From the NCBI GenBank assembly GCA_021161625.1, contig JAGHAG010000026.1, positions 1 to 5,779 of the forward strand: 5,779 bases of DNA, in the 5' to 3' direction. The position numbers and the translations under genes were made by a program. This DNA comes from Elusimicrobiota bacterium. Its GTDB lineage: Bacteria > CG03. This document shows positions 1 to 5,552 of this stretch, piece after piece. Within the stretch, counting starts at the first letter, position 1, and each line of letters starts with the position of its first letter. The notes under the pieces were generated by a model. The model made no database searches. It saw nothing but the letters and a program-made list of their open reading frames with translations, and was not told the origin of the DNA.

Positions 1-28
1 AGCTTGCTTTGCTAAATAAAATGATATG

Positions 29-60
29 GAGACGAGATGACAAGTAGAAAAGTGCAAGAG
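29..60. repeat. degenerate 8-bp tandem array, four units
   Basis: Four consecutive octamers (29-36, 37-44, 45-52, 53-60) share a loose purine-rich pattern ending in AG, roughly TAGACAAG. Each unit differs from the others at several positions, so this array alone is weak. It gains support because two clearer arrays of the same period and copy number lie at 127-158 and 5553-5584. No coding potential was recognised in the surrounding bases 1-60. A five-codon tail ending in a stop at 17-19 is too short to assign to any upstream gene. Confidence 0.3.
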
Positions 61-121
61 GGGAGAAACCCCTACTTAATCTCCCCCCTAAGAGGGGGGG
101 GAGAGAAACAGAGGGGGGATT
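59..121. repeat. C-run/G-run palindromic element
   Basis: The element has two nested hairpins. A small stem AGGGG (59-63) pairs with CCCCT (69-73) around AGAAA. A stronger stem CCCCCCT (83-89) pairs with AGGGGGG (93-99) around a 3-base loop. A second G-run (113-118) followed by ATT can also pair with the AATCTCCCCCC segment starting at 79, so two folds compete. There is no T-tract directly after either stem, so it does not look like an intrinsic terminator. From general knowledge, C-run/G-run inverted repeats of this style occur as dispersed intergenic elements in many bacteria. Whether this one is dispersed in its genome cannot be seen here. Confidence 0.55.
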
Positions 122-126
122 TTGCC

Positions 127-158
127 TTATCAACTTGTCAACTTTTTAACTTATCAAC
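127..158. repeat. 8-bp tandem array TTRTCAAC, four units
   Basis: There are four head-to-tail octamers at 127-134, 135-142, 143-150 and 151-158. Units 1 and 4 are identical (TTATCAAC), unit 2 differs at one base (TTGTCAAC), and unit 3 differs at two or three (TTTTTAAC). The array sits 49 bp upstream of the rpsH start. It could be neutral simple-sequence DNA or could contain promoter or operator positions; nothing in the sequence decides between these. Confidence 0.6.
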
Positions 159-166
159 TAAAGGAA

Positions 167-187
167 TGAAAAATTAAAAATGAAAGA
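167..187. repeat. 7-bp tandem array TGAAAAA/TTAAAAA, three units
   Basis: Three A-rich heptamers occur at 167-173, 174-180 and 181-187. An 18-nt core (168-185) is repeated exactly on the opposite strand at 5602-5619, beyond the other end of the operon. The array lies just before the rpsH ribosome binding site, where an A-rich leader could also help keep the initiation region unstructured. Confidence 0.45.
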
Positions 188-196
188 TTTATAGAC

Positions 197-201
197 AGGA
201 G
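197..201 (+). promoter_or_regulatory. ribosome binding site of rpsH
   Basis: AGGAG lies 5 nt upstream of the ATG at 207, separated by an all-A spacer. It fixes the rpsH start, which is the first gene of the cluster in this window. Confidence 0.8.
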
Positions 202-206
202 AAAAA

Positions 207-599
207 ATGAAGCATGACCCGATAGCAGATTTTCTTGTGGTTGTGAAAAACGGAGTTTTGAGAGGCAAAACTTATGTGGATTTTCCTGCTTCAAAAATCA
301 TAGGTGAAATTTTGAAAATTATGCAGAAAAAAGGTTTTATAACGAATTTTAAGAAAATTACAGACAACAAACAGGGTTTTTACAGGATTTTCCCTGCTTA
401 CAATGGCAAAGAGCCTGTTTTGAAGGGAGCAAAAAGAATTTCAAAACCAGGTAGAAGAATTTATACATCCTATTCCGATATTCCCCTTGTTATGGATGGC
501 TTTGGAATTTGTATTGTTTCAACTCCAAAGGGGGTTTTTGAGGGCGAGGAAGCAAAGAAGATAAAACAGGGGGGAGAGATTTTGTGTTATATTTGGTGA
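207..599 (+). CDS. rpsH: 30S ribosomal protein S8
   Basis: S8 binds the central domain of 16S rRNA (helix 21 region) and is needed early in assembly of the 30S platform. The 130 residues match the normal family length. The N-terminus HDPIADFL (3-10) is the usual S8 opening, FPASKI (26-31) fits the N-terminal domain, and the C-terminal domain has ISKPGRRIY (78-86) and ends in STPKGVFEGEEAKK...GGEILCYIW, the family signature. The segment after residue 10 (VVVKNGV) departs from the common TRIRNA-type sequence. In many bacteria S8 also represses its own operon by binding a 16S-like mRNA site; no such site was identified here. The gene normally follows rplE and rpsN, but here it follows 206 bp of non-coding repeat DNA, so it may be the first gene of its transcript. 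A 4-nt gap separates it from rplF. Confidence 0.97.
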   Translation: MKHDPIADFLVVVKNGVLRGKTYVDFPASKIIGEILKIMQKKGFITNFKKITDNKQGFYRIFPAYNGKEPVLKGAKRISKPGRRIYTSYSDIPLVMDGFGICIVSTPKGVFEGEEAKKIKQGGEILCYIW

Positions 600-603
600 G
601 AAG

Positions 604-1164
604 ATGTCAAGGTTAGCAAGATATCCAATTCAAATTCCGCAGGGCGTAAGTGTGGATATTTCACGGGATGGTGTAACCATCAAAGTAAAAGGCCCTCAGG
701 GAGAACTGGAGAAAACCTTTGCACCTGTGGTGAAAATTATAAAAAAGGATAATGCGATTGTTTTTGAAAAAACGCAAAACACAAATTTTGCGAAAGCAAT
801 GCTTGGAACAACTGCTTCAGTTGTGAGAAATATGATTAAAGGTGTAAAAGATGGATTTAAGAAGGAACTTCAGATTGTTGGGCTTGGATACAGTTTTGGA
901 GTTTCAGGTTCAAAGGTGACAATAAACTGCGGTTATTCCCATCCTGTTGTAGTAGAACTTCCAAAAGAAATAAAAGCAACCGCTCAAAAAACTTCCCTTG
1001 TTTTGACATCTTTTAATAAAGAACTTCTGGGTAGGGTTGCTGCTGAAATCAGAAAAATAAGACCACCTGAACCATATAAAGGCAAAGGAATAAGATATGC
1101 AGATGAAGTTATCAGGAAAAAGGTAGGTAAAGCAGGCATAGGTGGCACAGGAGCAGGCAAATGA
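604..1164 (+). CDS. rplF: 50S ribosomal protein L6
   Basis: L6 binds 23S rRNA near the sarcin-ricin loop and the factor-binding region of the large subunit. The protein has 186 residues, slightly above the usual 175-180. It shows the duplicated L6 fold: an N-terminal half starting RYPIQIPQGVSVDI, with VKGPQGELEKTF at 28-39, and a second half with GLGYSFGV (93-100). The hallmark C-terminal motif PEPYKGKGIRY is at 155-165. A short Gly-rich tail (GIGGTGAGK) after VGKAG explains the extra length. GGTGA at 595-599 overlaps the rpsH stop and sits 4 nt before the ATG, which supports this start. The last four bases (ATGA) are shared with the rplR start. Confidence 0.97.
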   Translation: MSRLARYPIQIPQGVSVDISRDGVTIKVKGPQGELEKTFAPVVKIIKKDNAIVFEKTQNTNFAKAMLGTTASVVRNMIKGVKDGFKKELQIVGLGYSFGVSGSKVTINCGYSHPVVVELPKEIKATAQKTSLVLTSFNKELLGRVAAEIRKIRPPEPYKGKGIRYADEVIRKKVGKAGIGGTGAGK

Positions 1165-1499
1165 AAAGAAGCCAATTGAAAGATAAAGTTTTGAAAAGAA
1201 AAAGAAGACAGAAGCACATCTGGAAAAAGATAAAGAAAGATATTCTTGAAGTTCCAAGGCTTGTAATAAGGAAAAGCAACAAAAATGTATATCTTACACT
1301 CATGGACGACAGAAATTTAAAGGTTCTTACAGGTGTAAGAAAACCTTTAAAGGATGCTTCCGACGCAGGAGCAGAAATTGCTCAAAGAGCAAAAAAACTT
1401 GGAATTGAGGAAATTGTTTTTGACAGAGCAGGATACAAATACCATGGAATTGTCAAAAAAGTTTGCGATGCTGCAAGGAAAGGAGGATTGAAATTCTGA
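1161..1499 (+). CDS. rplR: 50S ribosomal protein L18
   Basis: L18 binds 5S rRNA together with L5 and anchors it in the central protuberance. The protein has 112 residues, against about 117-120 in most bacteria. The N-terminus is very basic (KRSQLKDKVLKRKRRQKH), followed by VPRLVIRKSNKNVYLTLMDD (31-50) and the signature C-terminus VFDRAGYKYHGIVKKVCDAA (86-105) ending GGLKF. The middle segment around 55-75 is a few residues shorter than usual, which accounts for the length. AGGAG at 1149-1153 is 7 nt before the ATG. The start overlaps the rplF stop by 4 nt (ATGA), and the stop overlaps the rpsE start by one base (TGATG). Confidence 0.96.
   Translation: MKRSQLKDKVLKRKRRQKHIWKKIKKDILEVPRLVIRKSNKNVYLTLMDDRNLKVLTGVRKPLKDASDAGAEIAQRAKKLGIEEIVFDRAGYKYHGIVKKVCDAARKGGLKF
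1481..1486 (+). promoter_or_regulatory. ribosome binding site of rpsE, long spacing
   Basis: AGGAGG lies inside the 3' end of rplR, 12 nt upstream of the ATG at 1499. The spacing is longer than the usual 5-9 nt. It still supports 1499 over the in-frame TTG at 1463, which would put this site inside the coding region. Confidence 0.65.
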
Positions 1500-2011
1500 T
1501 GGCTGAGGAAATTCTTGAAACACAGGAAAAGGAACTTATAAAAAAGACAGTAAAAATTTCGCGTGTCTCAAAAGTTGTAAAAGGTGGAAAAAGAATGTCA
1601 TTTACAGCAATCTGTGTTGTTGGTGACGGTGAAGGGCATGTGGGTGTTGCAAAGTGTAAAGGTTCTGATGTTAGAATAGCGCTGGATAAAGCATTTAAAA
1701 AAGCAGAGCAGAATATGGTTAAAATAAATGTGCATGGGACCACAATTCCTCACACGGTTATTGGAAGGCAGTGCAGGTCTTTTGTGTTGATGAAACCTGC
1801 TCGCCCTGGGACAGGAATTATTGCATCCCAGCCGGTTCGTGCTGTACTTGAAGCCTGTGGAATAAACGATGTCCTTACAAAGTGTATTGGTTCAAGAAAT
1901 ATTATGAATGTTTGTTTTGCAACATTTAAGGGTCTTCTGCAACTTAAAAGACCGGATGAAAAACTTACAGGGAAAAAAGAAAAAGTTTCAAAAGAGGAGA
2001 AGGGTGAATAA
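1499..2011 (+). CDS. rpsE: 30S ribosomal protein S5
   Basis: S5 lies at the mRNA entry side of the 30S subunit and contributes to decoding accuracy; its KVVKGG loop is where spectinomycin-resistance changes map in other bacteria. The chosen start gives 170 residues, normal for the family. The N-terminal double-stranded-RNA-binding domain contains RVSKVVKGGKRMSF (22-35) and VGDGEGHVGVAK (41-52). The C-terminal domain shows GTTIPHTV (80-87), KPARPGTGIIAS (99-110), VRAVLEACGINDVLTK (113-128) and GSRN (131-134). The tail is Lys/Glu-rich. Six cysteines (39, 53, 92, 120, 129, 139) are unusual for S5, and GRQCRSFVL replaces the common GKFGAA-type segment. The start overlaps the rplR stop (TGATG). 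The stop overlaps the rplO start (TAATG), which leaves no room for rpmD. Confidence 0.95.
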   Translation: MAEEILETQEKELIKKTVKISRVSKVVKGGKRMSFTAICVVGDGEGHVGVAKCKGSDVRIALDKAFKKAEQNMVKINVHGTTIPHTVIGRQCRSFVLMKPARPGTGIIASQPVRAVLEACGINDVLTKCIGSRNIMNVCFATFKGLLQLKRPDEKLTGKKEKVSKEEKGE

Positions 2012-2436
2012 TGAGTTTTGTGGAACTTCCATCTTTTAAAGGAGCAAGAAAAAATAAAAAGAGAATGAGAGGCACAAGATACTGTGGTAGAGGTATAAAA
2101 GGTGAAAAATCACGGGCTGGTTCAAAGCTTAACAGGGGCTTTGAAGGCGGGCAGATGCCCCTTATCAGAAGAATCCCCAAAAGAGGTTTTTCAAATGCAA
2201 AATTTAAAAAAGAATTTGAAATTATAAATCTGGATGTTCTTGAAAAAAATTTTTCTGAAAATTCTTTAGTTACGATTGAGACACTTAAGGAAAAAGGGCT
2301 TGTTAAAGGGAAAAAACCTGTGAAACTTCTTGGCGATGGTGAAATTAAAAAGCCCCTGAAAGTAAAACTGGCACACATAAGCAAAAGCGCTTTAAAAAAA
2401 ATAAAAAACTGCGGTGGGACTGTTGAGCTCGGATGA
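2011..2436 (+). CDS. rplO: 50S ribosomal protein L15
   Basis: L15 is a late-assembly protein whose long N-terminal extension threads into domain II of 23S rRNA. The protein has 141 residues, near the usual 145-150. The core is clear: GFEGGQMPLIRRIPKRGF (43-60), followed by the globular domain with INLDVLEKNF (72-81), VTIETLKEKGLVK (87-99) and a C-terminal half ending SALKKIKNCGGTVEL. The N-terminal Gly-rich stretch that normally reads GRGxGSGxGKT(S/G)GRGxKGQ is shortened to RGTRYCGRGIKGEKSRAG (20-37), about 7 residues fewer than in E. coli. AGGAG at 1995-1999 and AAGGG at 2000-2004 lie upstream of the ATG, inside rpsE. The ATG overlaps the rpsE stop by one base, and the 3' end shares ATGA with secY. 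Confidence 0.95.
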   Translation: MSFVELPSFKGARKNKKRMRGTRYCGRGIKGEKSRAGSKLNRGFEGGQMPLIRRIPKRGFSNAKFKKEFEIINLDVLEKNFSENSLVTIETLKEKGLVKGKKPVKLLGDGEIKKPLKVKLAHISKSALKKIKNCGGTVELG

Positions 2437-3755
2437 TTCAAAATCTTCCTGATATATTCAAAGTTTCTGACTTGAAAAAGAAACTTGCCTTTACTTTTTT
2501 TATTCTTGCTGTTTACAGAATTGGAACTGCAATTCCTTTACCCGGTGTAAATGCAGATGCAATCAGGGCATTTTTTCAGGCTCAAACAAACAACATCTTT
2601 GCCTTTTTAAACATGTTTTCAGGTGGAGCAATGAAGAGACTGTCAATTTTTGCTCTTGGGGTTATGCCTTACATAAATGCTTCAATCATTATGAGTGTTT
2701 TACAGACAGCAGTTCCGTATCTTGAAAAACTTTCAAAGGAAGGGGCTCCTGGCAGAGAGAAAATCACACGAATAACAAGATACGCAACAGTGCTTATTGC
2801 AGGAATTCAGGGTTTTGCTTTTACTTTCTGGATTGAAAGCATGAGACCCCCAGGTGGTCAACCTGTTCTTCTTGTAAGTGGCATTGGCTTCAGACTTCTT
2901 TTAGTTCTAACTTTAATCACAGGCACAATGCTTGTTGTCTGGCTTGGTGAACAGATTACTGAAAACGGCATCGGGAATGGAATTTCATTAATAATTTTTA
3001 CAGGGATTGTTGCGGGTTTCCCTGCAGGATTAAAGAGAACTCTGGACCTTGTTAAAGCAGGAACAATTTCCTTTTTTGGATTGCTATTCATCGGGCTCTT
3101 CCTTCTTGCAATTCTTGCTTTGACTGTATGGGTTGAGGAAGCACAGAGGAGAATTCCAATTCAGTATGCACAGAGGGTTGTTGGAAGAAAAATCTATGGT
3201 GGACAGAGAACATATCTACCACTGAAAGTTGACCAGTCAGGAGTGATTGCGGTTATTTTTGCTCTTGCTTTTATGAATTTTCCTTTAATTTTAATGCAGT
3301 TTTTCCCGAATACTCAGATTGCCGAAAAAATAAGGATATTTTTTCAACCAGGAAATCCTGTTTATATGATTGTATATGGAATTTTGATTGTGGGATTTTG
3401 TTATTTTTACACTTACATAACTTTTGACCCTCATTCAATTGCTGAAAATTTGAAAAAGTCAGGGGGGTTTATTCCCGGAGTCAGACCTGGCGAGCAGACC
3501 GCACAGAAAATCAAGGAAGTGATGAATAGGATTATTCTTGTGGGTGCAGTTTTTGTTGTTTTTATTGCAATTTTGCCGATGATTTTAAGAGGAAAATTAA
3601 ATCTTCCTTTTTATTTTGGGGGGACTGCTCTTTTGATTGTGGTTGGTGTTGCTCTTGATACAATGGGGCAGATTGAAGCACAACTCATAATGAGGCATTA
3701 CGACGGACTTCTTAAAAAAGGAAGAATCAGAGGCAGATATTTCAACATAAAATGA
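2433..3755 (+). CDS. secY: protein translocase subunit SecY
   Basis: SecY is the channel-forming subunit of the SecYEG translocon in the inner membrane, working with SecA and ribosomes. The length of 440 residues is typical. Ten hydrophobic segments can be placed at about 19-37, 71-95, 115-135, 151-173, 184-200, 212-235, 267-290, 308-332, 366-386 and 393-412. The plug region NMFSGGAMKRLSIFALGVMPYI spans 60-81. Other family landmarks are TENGIGNGISLIIF (176-189), the basic cytoplasmic loop EEAQRRIPIQYAQR (235-248), the second cytoplasmic loop DPHSIAENLKKSGGFIPGVRPG (332-353), and GTALLIVVGVALDT (397-410) before the C-terminal tail. The start overlaps rplO by 4 nt without a good ribosome binding site, so translation probably depends on coupling. 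The 3' end shares ATGA with adk. Confidence 0.97.
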   Translation: MIQNLPDIFKVSDLKKKLAFTFFILAVYRIGTAIPLPGVNADAIRAFFQAQTNNIFAFLNMFSGGAMKRLSIFALGVMPYINASIIMSVLQTAVPYLEKLSKEGAPGREKITRITRYATVLIAGIQGFAFTFWIESMRPPGGQPVLLVSGIGFRLLLVLTLITGTMLVVWLGEQITENGIGNGISLIIFTGIVAGFPAGLKRTLDLVKAGTISFFGLLFIGLFLLAILALTVWVEEAQRRIPIQYAQRVVGRKIYGGQRTYLPLKVDQSGVIAVIFALAFMNFPLILMQFFPNTQIAEKIRIFFQPGNPVYMIVYGILIVGFCYFYTYITFDPHSIAENLKKSGGFIPGVRPGEQTAQKIKEVMNRIILVGAVFVVFIAILPMILRGKLNLPFYFGGTALLIVVGVALDTMGQIEAQLIMRHYDGLLKKGRIRGRYFNIK

Positions 3756-4402
3756 GCAGGATTTTTGTTTTTTTAGGAATTCCCGGCGCTGGCAAGGGGA
3801 CTCAGGCAAAACGGCTTTCAAATGACTTAAACATTCCCTACATAGGCACAGGAGATATTTTGAGAAGAAATGTTCAAGAAAAAACACCTCTTGGTCTGAA
3901 AGTAAAAGAACTTTTAGACAGAGGAGAACTTGTGGATGATGAGACCATGATTGAGATTATAAAGAATGAAATAAAAAATACGGATTCTTTTATTCTTGAT
4001 GGTTTTCCAAGAACGGTTCCTCAGGCAAAAGCCCTTGACAACCTTTTAAATGAATTTGGGAAAAAAATTTCCTGTGTTTTTTTCCTTGATGTGAGTGACC
4101 AGGAAGTTATTAAAAGAATTCTTGCAAGGTACTCTTGTGTTTCTTGCGGAAAAGAGTTTAATCTGTATCTGGATGAAATTTCAGACAAAAAGTGCCCTGT
4201 GTGTGGCAGTGAATTGAAACAGAGAAGCGATGACAATGAACAGACCCTTAAGGAAAGAATTTCCCAGTACAGGACAAAAACCCAGCCCCTTGTGGATTTT
4301 TATAGACAGAAGGATTTGCTTAAGGTTATTCGCGGGGAGGGGTCACCTGATGAAATTTTTTCCCAGATAAAGAAAGTTATTTCCCGCTATGATAATAATT
4401 AA
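3752..4402 (+). CDS. adk: adenylate kinase, zinc-lid type
   Basis: Cytoplasmic enzyme catalysing ATP + AMP = 2 ADP. The length of 216 residues fits the long-lid bacterial form. The P-loop is GIPGAGKGT (9-17). The AMP-binding region has TGDILRR (33-39) and DGFPRT (83-88). Conserved lid arginines are seen at R122 and R126, with further ones at R158 (in RSDD) and R169. The lid carries four cysteines in two pairs, C129/C132 and C148/C151, a Cys4 zinc-binding arrangement well known from Gram-positive adenylate kinases. The start shares ATGA with secY and has no clear ribosome binding site. The 3' end overlaps map by 14 nt. Function and family are clear; zinc content is inferred from the cysteines. 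Confidence 0.97.
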   Translation: MSRIFVFLGIPGAGKGTQAKRLSNDLNIPYIGTGDILRRNVQEKTPLGLKVKELLDRGELVDDETMIEIIKNEIKNTDSFILDGFPRTVPQAKALDNLLNEFGKKISCVFFLDVSDQEVIKRILARYSCVSCGKEFNLYLDEISDKKCPVCGSELKQRSDDNEQTLKERISQYRTKTQPLVDFYRQKDLLKVIRGEGSPDEIFSQIKKVISRYDNN

Positions 4403-5129
4403 ATCAAAGGATGAGATTGAGGCAATTAAAAAAAGTGCGAAACTTTTGAAGAAAATGTGTGAAGTTCTGGTGAATTTTGTTGTTCCTGGAAGAAGAACTT
4501 TAGACCTTGCAAGAATTGCCGATGATTTTATTTTTTCAAATGGTGCTAAGCCCGCATTTAAAGAAAAAGGTTTTCCTTCAAGCATCTGCACATCTGTCAA
4601 CGATGAGGTTGTTCACGGTGTTCCGGGAGATTATATTTTGCAAAACGGTGATATTTTAAGCATAGACATGGGACTTTCTCTAAATGGTTTTTATTCAGAT
4701 ATGGCTGTAACAGTTCCTATTGGAGAGGTTTCATCTCAAGCAATGCGATTGATTGAAGTTACAAAAACTGCTCTTTATAAGGGAATTGAAAAATTCAGAC
4801 CGGGAAATCATCTTGGCGATATTTCAGGGGCAATTTTTAATTTTGCGACAAAAAATGGGTTTTCTGTTGTTAGAGAATACACAGGACATGGCATAGGGCT
4901 CTCCTTGCATGAGGAACCTCAGATTTTAAATTATGGAACACCAGGAGACGGTCCTGAACTTAAAAATGGAATGGTTTTTGCAATAGAGCCAATGATAACC
5001 GCTGGTTCTTATGAGGTTTACCTTGATAAAAATGGATGGACTGCCAGAACAAAGGACGGTTCTCTTTCTGCTCATTTTGAACACACGGTTGCTCTTGTTG
5101 ATGACAGTCCGCAGATTTTGACGCAATGA
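4389..5129 (+). CDS. map: type I methionine aminopeptidase
   Basis: Cytoplasmic metallo-enzyme that removes the N-terminal Met from nascent proteins whose second residue is small. The length is 246 residues, close to the short type Ia form, with no N-terminal zinc-finger or SH3-binding extension. All five metal ligands are visible: D93 (in SIDMG), D104 (in YSDMAVTV), H167 (in TGHGIG), E200 (in FAIEPM) and E231 (in FEHTV). The substrate-binding histidines are H76 (in VVHGVP) and H174 (in LHEEP). The start MIIIKSKDEIEAIK matches the family N-terminus, so the ATG inside adk is preferred despite the 14-nt overlap and lack of a clear ribosome binding site; the next in-frame ATG would remove 22 residues. 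The stop shares ATGA with infA. Confidence 0.97.
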   Translation: MIIIKSKDEIEAIKKSAKLLKKMCEVLVNFVVPGRRTLDLARIADDFIFSNGAKPAFKEKGFPSSICTSVNDEVVHGVPGDYILQNGDILSIDMGLSLNGFYSDMAVTVPIGEVSSQAMRLIEVTKTALYKGIEKFRPGNHLGDISGAIFNFATKNGFSVVREYTGHGIGLSLHEEPQILNYGTPGDGPELKNGMVFAIEPMITAGSYEVYLDKNGWTARTKDGSLSAHFEHTVALVDDSPQILTQ

Positions 5130-5362
5130 ACAAAGAAGAAAAAATTGAGATGACGGGAATTGTGACAAAGGCAGTTGGAAATGCTATGTTTAAAGTGCAA
5201 ATAGAAGGTGGACATGAGGTTCTGGCACATATCTCTGGAAAAATTCGCAAAAATTTTATAAGAATTTTACCAGGTGACAGGGTGAGGGTGGAACTTTCCC
5301 CCTATGACCTTACACGCGGAAGAATTGTTTACAGAGAAGAAGTGGAAAAAAAGGAGGAATAA
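5126..5362 (+). CDS. infA: translation initiation factor IF-1
   Basis: IF-1 binds the A site of the 30S subunit during initiation and assists IF-2 and IF-3. The 78 residues form a single OB-fold: GIVTKAVGNAMFKVQIEGG (11-29), the signature LAHISGKIRKNFIRILPGDR (33-52) and VELSPYDLTRGRIVYR (55-70). The acidic/basic tail EEVEKKEE makes it slightly longer than the usual 71-73 residues. The start overlaps map by 4 nt (ATGA). The placement between map and rpmJ is the common arrangement at the junction of the spc and alpha clusters. The 3' end contains the rpmJ ribosome binding site, and the TAA stop abuts the rpmJ GTG. Confidence 0.97.
   Translation: MNKEEKIEMTGIVTKAVGNAMFKVQIEGGHEVLAHISGKIRKNFIRILPGDRVRVELSPYDLTRGRIVYREEVEKKEE
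5351..5357 (+). promoter_or_regulatory. ribosome binding site of rpmJ
   Basis: AAGGAGG, the strongest such site in the window, lies within the last codons of infA, 5 nt before a GTG at 5363. It fixes the GTG as the start of rpmJ. Confidence 0.85.
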
Positions 5363-5476
5363 GTGAAAGTAAGATCTTCAATAAGAAAATTGTGTAAGGA
5401 TTGCAAAATTATAAAAAGAAAAGGGGTTGTGCGGGTTATCTGCAAGAATCCAAAGCACAAGCAAAGGCAAGGGTAA
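5363..5476 (+). CDS. rpmJ: 50S ribosomal protein L36
   Basis: L36 is a tiny zinc-ribbon protein of the large subunit. Reading from GTG gives 37 residues, the standard length, beginning MKVRSSIRKL and ending PKHKQRQG, both typical of the family. The zinc ligands are C11, C14, C27 and H32, the C-type (zinc-containing) form. The GTG start is supported by the strong AAGGAGG 5 nt upstream and by the conserved MKVR start. The gene directly abuts the infA stop. From codon 10 onward it lies within the left arm of a 117-bp perfect inverted repeat. The genes usually found next (rpsM, rpsK, rpsD, rpoA, rplQ) do not follow. Confidence 0.95.
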   Translation: MKVRSSIRKLCKDCKIIKRKGVVRVICKNPKHKQRQG

Positions 5477-5506
5477 AAAAGTGGACAGAGGAAAGTGGAT
5501 AGAGGA
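5390..5506 (+). repeat. left arm of 117-bp perfect inverted repeat
   Basis: Every base of 5390-5506 is the reverse complement of 5663-5779 (paired coordinates sum to 11169). The arm starts at codon 10 of rpmJ, runs through the stop codon and into a heptamer array. The first mismatch is at 5507 against 5662. The outer limit is unknown because the match still holds at the last base of the window. The arms enclose a 156-bp loop. Confidence 0.95.
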
Positions 5507-5522
5507 TAGTGGATAGAAATAT
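5481..5522. repeat. degenerate 7-bp (14-bp) tandem array
   Basis: Three 14-bp units (5481-5494, 5495-5508, 5509-5522) begin GTGGACAGAGGA, GTGGATAGAGGA and GTGGATAGAAA. They can also be read as six heptamers with consensus GWGGAWA. The mirrored copy at 5647-5688 on the minus strand has the same first 3.5 heptamers but different later ones. The two arms of the inverted repeat therefore diverge inside this array. Confidence 0.6.
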
Positions 5523-5527
5523 GCTCC

Positions 5528-5542
5528 TCCGACTTCGTCGGG
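5528..5542. repeat. short REP-like hairpin
   Basis: CCGAC (5529-5533) pairs with GTCGG (5537-5541) around a TTC loop, extended by one T-G pair. It is followed by the palindrome TCGCGA (5543-5548). The segment 5521-5550 is notably richer in G+C than its surroundings. No T-tract follows the stem. It resembles dispersed palindromic intergenic elements of other bacteria; copy number in this genome is unknown. Confidence 0.4.
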
Positions 5543-5552
5543 TCGCGATCTT

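Noticed and set aside
1..19. End of an upstream gene (five-codon tail to TAA at 17-19)
   Set aside because: Too short to test, and it does not match the conserved C-terminus of S14 or L5, the expected neighbours.
60..118. G-quadruplex from the G-runs at 60-63, 94-101 and 113-118
   Set aside because: Only three separate G-runs exist and a C6 run between them would pair with them as a hairpin; the hairpin reading is simpler.
135..195. Possible promoter upstream of rpsH (TTGTCA at 135-140; TATAGA at 190-195)
   Set aside because: TTGTCA has no good -10 at 16-18 nt and is part of the octamer array. TATAGA lies against the ribosome binding site and has no matching -35. Neither pair is convincing.
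910..1303. Open frames on the minus strand opposite rplF and rplR (and similar ones opposite secY, adk and map)
   Set aside because: They are the low-complexity Phe/Ser/Leu-rich mirror images of A-rich coding DNA, lie opposite well-recognised genes, and resemble no family.
1463..1498. TTG start for rpsE adding 12 residues
   Set aside because: The extra residues (MRCCKERRIEIL) do not resemble S5, the extension overlaps rplR heavily, and it would place the AGGAGG at 1481 inside the gene. The ATG at 1499 fits the family start and the operon style.
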